From the NCBI GenBank assembly GCA_020636575.1, contig JACJXP010000001.1, positions 558,001-622,000 of the forward strand: a DNA stretch of 64,000 bases, read 5' to 3'. Source of the stretch: Chitinophagales bacterium. GTDB taxonomy: Bacteria > Bacteroidota > Bacteroidia > Chitinophagales > Chitinophagaceae. The notes under the pieces are model-generated. The model saw only the letters and a program-made list of their open reading frames with translations, had not been told where the DNA came from and did no database searches. This document shows positions 60,352-64,000 of this stretch, one piece after another. The position numbers were made by a program, and so were the translations under genes. Position 1 is the first letter of the stretch; each line of letters opens with the position of its first letter.

Positions 60352-62301
60352 ATGAACGACCTGATTGTGAGAAAAGCAAACCGACTTATCTGCCTGGTAC
60401 TATTCCTGATAGCCTTACCTCTATTACTCTTGGCACAAATACCTCCCCGTCAATGGGCAAACCATTACGGAGGTACTAATGTTGATATTCCCTTTGTAAT
60501 AAAATTTACTGCAGATAATGGAACTATAGTGGCCGGCTACACGGACTCTAAAAATGGTGATGTAAGCCAGCAGCCCAACCGTGATTACTGGGACCTTTGG
60601 GTCCTAAAACTGGATAAGTGCGGAACAATTCAATGGGAAAGATCATTTGGTGGTACAGGCTATGAGACGGCAAGAGATATTTTACAAACACCTGATGGAG
60701 GTTATTTGGTATTGGGGGAGACCAATTCAACAGATGGAGGAGTTATAACAGGATTTGGTGGTACAAAAGATATCTGGCTCCTGAAACTGGCTGCCGATGG
60801 CAATTTGCAATGGCAAAAAAGGTATGGAGGATCTGGTCTCGATATCGGTAATCATATAGAAGCTACCAGTGATGGTGGTTTTCTGATCGCAGCATCATCT
60901 ACATCCAACGATGGTGATATAAAAGGAAATCATAGTACCGGCACTTATACGGATGGGGTATTATTAAAAATCAATGCATCGGGTATCCTTCAATGGAGTA
61001 AATGTTATGGCGGCACAAAGAATGAAGAATTATTTGATATTGAAATAATCAACGGTACTATTTATGCTTGTGGATTTACAAACTCGGTAGATGGCGACAT
61101 TCCTCCCAATCAGAAAAACTATGATGTATGGCTACTGGCCATTGATAATAACGGAAACAAAGTTTTTAGTAAGATATATGGTGGGTCACAAAATGATGTA
61201 GCCTATAGTATGACCCGGGGAATAGATGGCTCTCTTACACTTGCCGGATACACCACTTCTAATGATGGAGATGTGAGTGGCGCTAAAGGAAGCCAGGATT
61301 ATTGGGTGATCAATGTAAATGCAAGAGGAAATTTGAACTGGCAGAAAACAATGGGTGGTACCGATGCAGAATATGCCCGAACAATAATAACTGACGCAGA
61401 CGGCGGATACGTAGTAGGGGGTGTAACATATTCAACTGATGGTGATGTTACCGGCTCCTATGGTAATGGTGATTTTTGGACGATCAAATTAGATGCTTCG
61501 GGTAATGTAACATGGAAACAAAACTGGGGCGGCAGTGGTAATGATCATATGCGTAGCATGATCCGTCATGCTAACCTGGACGAGTATTACCTGGCAGGTG
61601 ATTCAGAATCCGGGGATGGCGATTTTAACAATACACAGGGAGATGCGGATTTTGCGATAATCAAACTAAAAATACCACAGCTTACTAACCAGGATTCTGC
61701 TGTCTGCGAAACTGTGAACATTATTCCGGATGATACTTTACAGGATATATGCGGCTACGATTCAGCAATTGTGAAATACAATCCTGTCCCCTTATCAGGA
61801 CCCTTTGATGGGGTACGTAAAACCGACACCATCTTTTTAGGACAGCATGTTGTGTTGCAGGCTAATGGCAATGCTACTGTTACCTGGAATTCTCATCCTA
61901 CACTTAGTTGCTATCATTGCAACAACCCGGTAGCAACACCTGAAATCAATACGACATATACGGCTACCAACACTTCTCCATTGGGATGCGAGGTAACAGA
62001 TCAGTTTACGGTTATTGTATTAAATGATGCACTGGTGAATATTCCATCCGCATTTACACCCAATGGTGATGGCCTCAATGATTATTTCGGTCCATTGGGC
62101 AAAGTACCCGATCAATATAAACTCAAAATATTTAATCGTAATGGCGAGATCGTTTTTGCCAGTTCAACTATCAATCAGCGATGGGATGGAAGGTATAAAG
62201 GACAACAGCAACCTAACAGTGTTTTTGTCTATGTGGTTGAATACAGGGATATAAAAAACAATCTTCATCAGCAAAAAGGAACTTTCGTTCTTATCCGATA
62301 A
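60352..62301 (+). CDS. type IX-secreted protein with seven-repeat propeller and gliding-type C-terminal domain
   Basis: A 649-residue exported protein (signal peptide ending LLLAQ). Residues about 35-440 are seven repeats of 55-60 residues, each starting W-x-x-x-Y/F-G-G-T/S and containing DGG or DGD and a WLLKL/FWTIKL strand, which fits a seven-bladed beta-propeller. A linker follows (about 440-560, Cys-containing strands such as CETVNIIPDDTLQDIC, and a LSCYHCNN turn). The C-terminal 90 residues match the CHU_C/gliding-motility-associated domain used as a type IX secretion signal: IPSAFTPNGDGLNDYF and YKLKIFNRNGEIVF, then WDGRYKGQ. It is probably surface-attached or secreted; its ligand is unknown. 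Confidence 0.88.
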   Translation: MNDLIVRKANRLICLVLFLIALPLLLLAQIPPRQWANHYGGTNVDIPFVIKFTADNGTIVAGYTDSKNGDVSQQPNRDYWDLWVLKLDKCGTIQWERSFGGTGYETARDILQTPDGGYLVLGETNSTDGGVITGFGGTKDIWLLKLAADGNLQWQKRYGGSGLDIGNHIEATSDGGFLIAASSTSNDGDIKGNHSTGTYTDGVLLKINASGILQWSKCYGGTKNEELFDIEIINGTIYACGFTNSVDGDIPPNQKNYDVWLLAIDNNGNKVFSKIYGGSQNDVAYSMTRGIDGSLTLAGYTTSNDGDVSGAKGSQDYWVINVNARGNLNWQKTMGGTDAEYARTIITDADGGYVVGGVTYSTDGDVTGSYGNGDFWTIKLDASGNVTWKQNWGGSGNDHMRSMIRHANLDEYYLAGDSESGDGDFNNTQGDADFAIIKLKIPQLTNQDSAVCETVNIIPDDTLQDICGYDSAIVKYNPVPLSGPFDGVRKTDTIFLGQHVVLQANGNATVTWNSHPTLSCYHCNNPVATPEINTTYTATNTSPLGCEVTDQFTVIVLNDALVNIPSAFTPNGDGLNDYFGPLGKVPDQYKLKIFNRNGEIVFASSTINQRWDGRYKGQQQPNSVFVYVVEYRDIKNNLHQQKGTFVLIR

Positions 62302-62327
62302 AATTCAAATCAGATAAACCAACAAAT

Positions 62328-63947
62328 ATGGACAGAAGAGATTTTTTTAAGATAGCCCGAAGAGAGCAAGATCATAAAGTCAATAGCGTATTTGCTGGTC
62401 TTGTTCCATATACCGGGACCTGGACCGTAAATGAAGTATCGCATTTACTCAAAAGAACCATGTTTGGCGCCAAAAAACCGGACATAGATCATTTTCTTAC
62501 CCTTACACCCGGTGAAGCCGTGGATGAAATACTAAACACAACTACAGTCCCTTCTCCTCCCGTGAGAGATTATGGCTTATTGGAAGACGATGGTGTTTTT
62601 TATGATGATCTTGGAGTGGCTATTGGTGAAACATGGATCAATGATCCCAACACGGCCAGTGATCCTGTAGTGAGGGGGCAGATCAACAGCCGGCGTATCC
62701 AAAGTTTACGGAAATGGTGGTCAGGCCTTATCCTGAACCAGAACCGGAGCATACAGGAAAAAATGGTTTTATTCTGGCATCATCATTTTTCGATACAAGA
62801 ATCTGAGGTAGGTGATGTAAGATATTTATGGCGTCATCATGACCTTCTTCGTACTAATGCCATGGGAAGTTTTAAAACATTGGTACGGGAAGTAACCATT
62901 GATCCCGCCATGCTGATACACCTGAACGGTTACTTAAACTCAAGACAGGCGCCTGATGAAAATTATGCCAGAGAAATGCAGGAACTATTTACTGTTGGAA
63001 AAGGGAATGATTCATTATATACAGAAGATGACGTTATTGCCGCTGCAAGGGTATTGACCGGCTGGAGGATAAATGAAGATCCATTGGGGTCTTACCTGGA
63101 TACCGGGGCACATGACATGGGTAGCAAAAGCTTTTCAGTGTTCTATAATGATACTACGATCAGCGGTAGCAGCAACGAATTCCAGGAACTGGATGCACTT
63201 GTTGATATGATCTTTAATACTACCGAGGCAGCCCGGTTCATTTGCCGGAAGCTATACAAATGGTTTGTTTATTATGAAATCGATGAACTAACAGAAGTGG
63301 AAGTGATCGTTCCTATGGCAGATATTCTGATCGCCAATAATTATGTGGTGCAACCAGCTCTTGAAGCACTTTTTAAAAGTGAACATTTTTTTGATACCAT
63401 CAACCAGGCATGCTATATCAAAAATCCATTTGATATTATTGTAGGCACTCTCCGTGAGTTTGATGTAAGTTTTCCTCCCTATACTGATTATACCAATGGC
63501 TATCCCTTGTTTTTCTCCATATATAACGAAGCTGCCCAGATGCAGCAGGACCTGCTCCAGCCACCTGATGTTTCAGGATGGCCTTCTTATTACCAGGAAC
63601 CCATGCATTATGAATTATGGGTAAACAGCAATTCACTACCTAAAAGAGCAGATTACACTGATGCATTGGTAAACGATTCAGTAATTGATGTAAGGGCATT
63701 TGCAAATAACTCATCAAATCCTGCTGACCCCAATCAATTGATTGATGATGTTACCGCTTTGTTATTAAGGTATCCGTTGTCGGCAAATTCCAAATCTTAT
63801 GTAAAAACAAATTACCTGTTAGGCAATACAACAGATGATACCGTGTGGACCAATGCCTGGAACAGTAATAACAGTACATATATCAATTCATCACTCAGGG
63901 CAATGTTCAAATTCCTGATGAACCTTCCAGAATTTCATTTATGCTGA
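62328..63947 (+). CDS. DUF1800 domain-containing protein
   Basis: A 539-residue protein. Near the start MDRRDFFKIARR is a short basic segment without an evident hydrophobic signal core; some family members carry a twin-arginine signal. The DUF1800 domain covers most of the protein: HLLKRTMFGAKKPDIDHF, WWSGLILNQNRSIQEKMVLFWHHHF (with the HHH motif), NYAREMQELFTVGKGNDSLYTEDDVIAAARVLTGW, and LLQPPDVSGWPSYYQEP. The family pairs with DUF1501 proteins, and a second gene starting MNRRRF begins just downstream. The biochemical role is not known. Confidence 0.9.
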   Translation: MDRRDFFKIARREQDHKVNSVFAGLVPYTGTWTVNEVSHLLKRTMFGAKKPDIDHFLTLTPGEAVDEILNTTTVPSPPVRDYGLLEDDGVFYDDLGVAIGETWINDPNTASDPVVRGQINSRRIQSLRKWWSGLILNQNRSIQEKMVLFWHHHFSIQESEVGDVRYLWRHHDLLRTNAMGSFKTLVREVTIDPAMLIHLNGYLNSRQAPDENYAREMQELFTVGKGNDSLYTEDDVIAAARVLTGWRINEDPLGSYLDTGAHDMGSKSFSVFYNDTTISGSSNEFQELDALVDMIFNTTEAARFICRKLYKWFVYYEIDELTEVEVIVPMADILIANNYVVQPALEALFKSEHFFDTINQACYIKNPFDIIVGTLREFDVSFPPYTDYTNGYPLFFSIYNEAAQMQQDLLQPPDVSGWPSYYQEPMHYELWVNSNSLPKRADYTDALVNDSVIDVRAFANNSSNPADPNQLIDDVTALLLRYPLSANSKSYVKTNYLLGNTTDDTVWTNAWNSNNSTYINSSLRAMFKFLMNLPEFHLC

Positions 63948-63981
63948 TCGACGATTCATTAACCTATGTAAACAACAAATA

Positions 63982-64000
63982 ATGAACAGAAGAAGATTCT
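63982..64000 (+). CDS. start of a gene cut by the window edge, probably a DUF1501 protein
   Basis: ATG at 63982 and the first codons MNRRRF, 34 bases after the DUF1800 stop. DUF1501 proteins, which often start with a twin-arginine RRRxF sequence, commonly follow DUF1800 genes, so that is the expected product. Only six residues are visible. Confidence 0.5.

Noticed and set aside
1..64000. tRNA, rRNA, riboswitch and prophage genes
   Set aside because: I looked through all the gaps and saw no cloverleaf, conserved riboswitch core or phage gene, though a dedicated search would be more sensitive than reading by eye.

Overview
The window is a chromosomal stretch of a Bacteroidota bacterium, most likely a member of the Chitinophagaceae or a close relative (inference). 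The signs are: a gldA gliding-motility ABC ATPase; a protein ending in a type IX secretion C-terminal (CHU_C-like) domain; a TonB receptor paired with a DUF4249 lipoprotein; DUF5916, DUF1800 and BatB/BatC proteins; the long three-domain IspG; and promoter boxes of the Bacteroidota form TTTG-N19/20-TAnnTTTG. The DNA is AT-rich, most genes are tightly packed, and I see no rRNA, tRNA, CRISPR array, insertion sequence, integrase or prophage. No gap longer than 300 bases is left without a gene once a 42-residue lipoprotein at 35795-35923 is counted.

Layout. 15-7043 (minus): a four-gene cell-surface operon (small secreted protein, STN-type TonB receptor, DUF4249 lipoprotein, macroglobulin/plug-like protein). 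7161-8975 (minus): ArsR regulator and an MBL-rhodanese sulfur enzyme. 9074-10383 (minus): tsaB with a degenerate 3-hydroxyacyl-CoA dehydrogenase. 10451-10831: RidA. 10869-12824: M1 peptidase. 12906-15106: a MurU-like nucleotidyltransferase overlapping an AmgK-like kinase fused to a RapZ C-terminal domain. 15198-18563: fused isobutyryl-CoA mutase icmF. 18576-25011: WG-repeat protein, DEAD-box helicase, amidase, sulfatase, DUF72 protein and an oxygenase-like protein. 25012-27465: DUF5916 barrel protein. 27473-32652 (minus): operon ispG - yhhN-like - nadB - lpxL-like. 32687-34308: batB-batC. 34348-36720: class D beta-lactamase and small envelope proteins. 36852-40328: a secreted 16-repeat WD40-caspase. 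40375-41571: kbl. 41746-44616: small Cys protein, ECF sigma factor, anti-sigma-like protein and outer-membrane barrel. 44860-46407: L,D-transpeptidase and alpha/beta hydrolase. 46612-50424: acs, an MHS-type MFS transporter and a small membrane protein. 50500-56493: ion/bicarbonate island (NhaA, Na/Ca exchanger, two beta-carbonic anhydrases, SulP). 56551-59512: gldA, eno, a divIC/ftsB-like gene and a small protein. 59616-60263: nth. 60352-64000: a type IX cargo, DUF1800 and the start of the next gene.

How the genes work together. Several groups serve the envelope: amino-sugar recycling (MurU plus AmgK-RapZ), an amidase, an L,D-transpeptidase, a beta-lactamase and a lipid A acyltransferase. SulP with a carbonic anhydrase in one operon, and a second anhydrase beside it, points to bicarbonate uptake and CO2/HCO3- balance next to Na+/H+ and Na+/Ca2+ exchangers. 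Acs with a neighbouring organic-solute transporter and IcmF point to use of short-chain acids. The best candidates for something not well described are the WD40-caspase with near-identical repeats, the AmgK-RapZ fusion with MurU, the TonB receptor/DUF4249/macroglobulin operon, and a short palindromic element found inside two unrelated coding genes (icmF and ispG).
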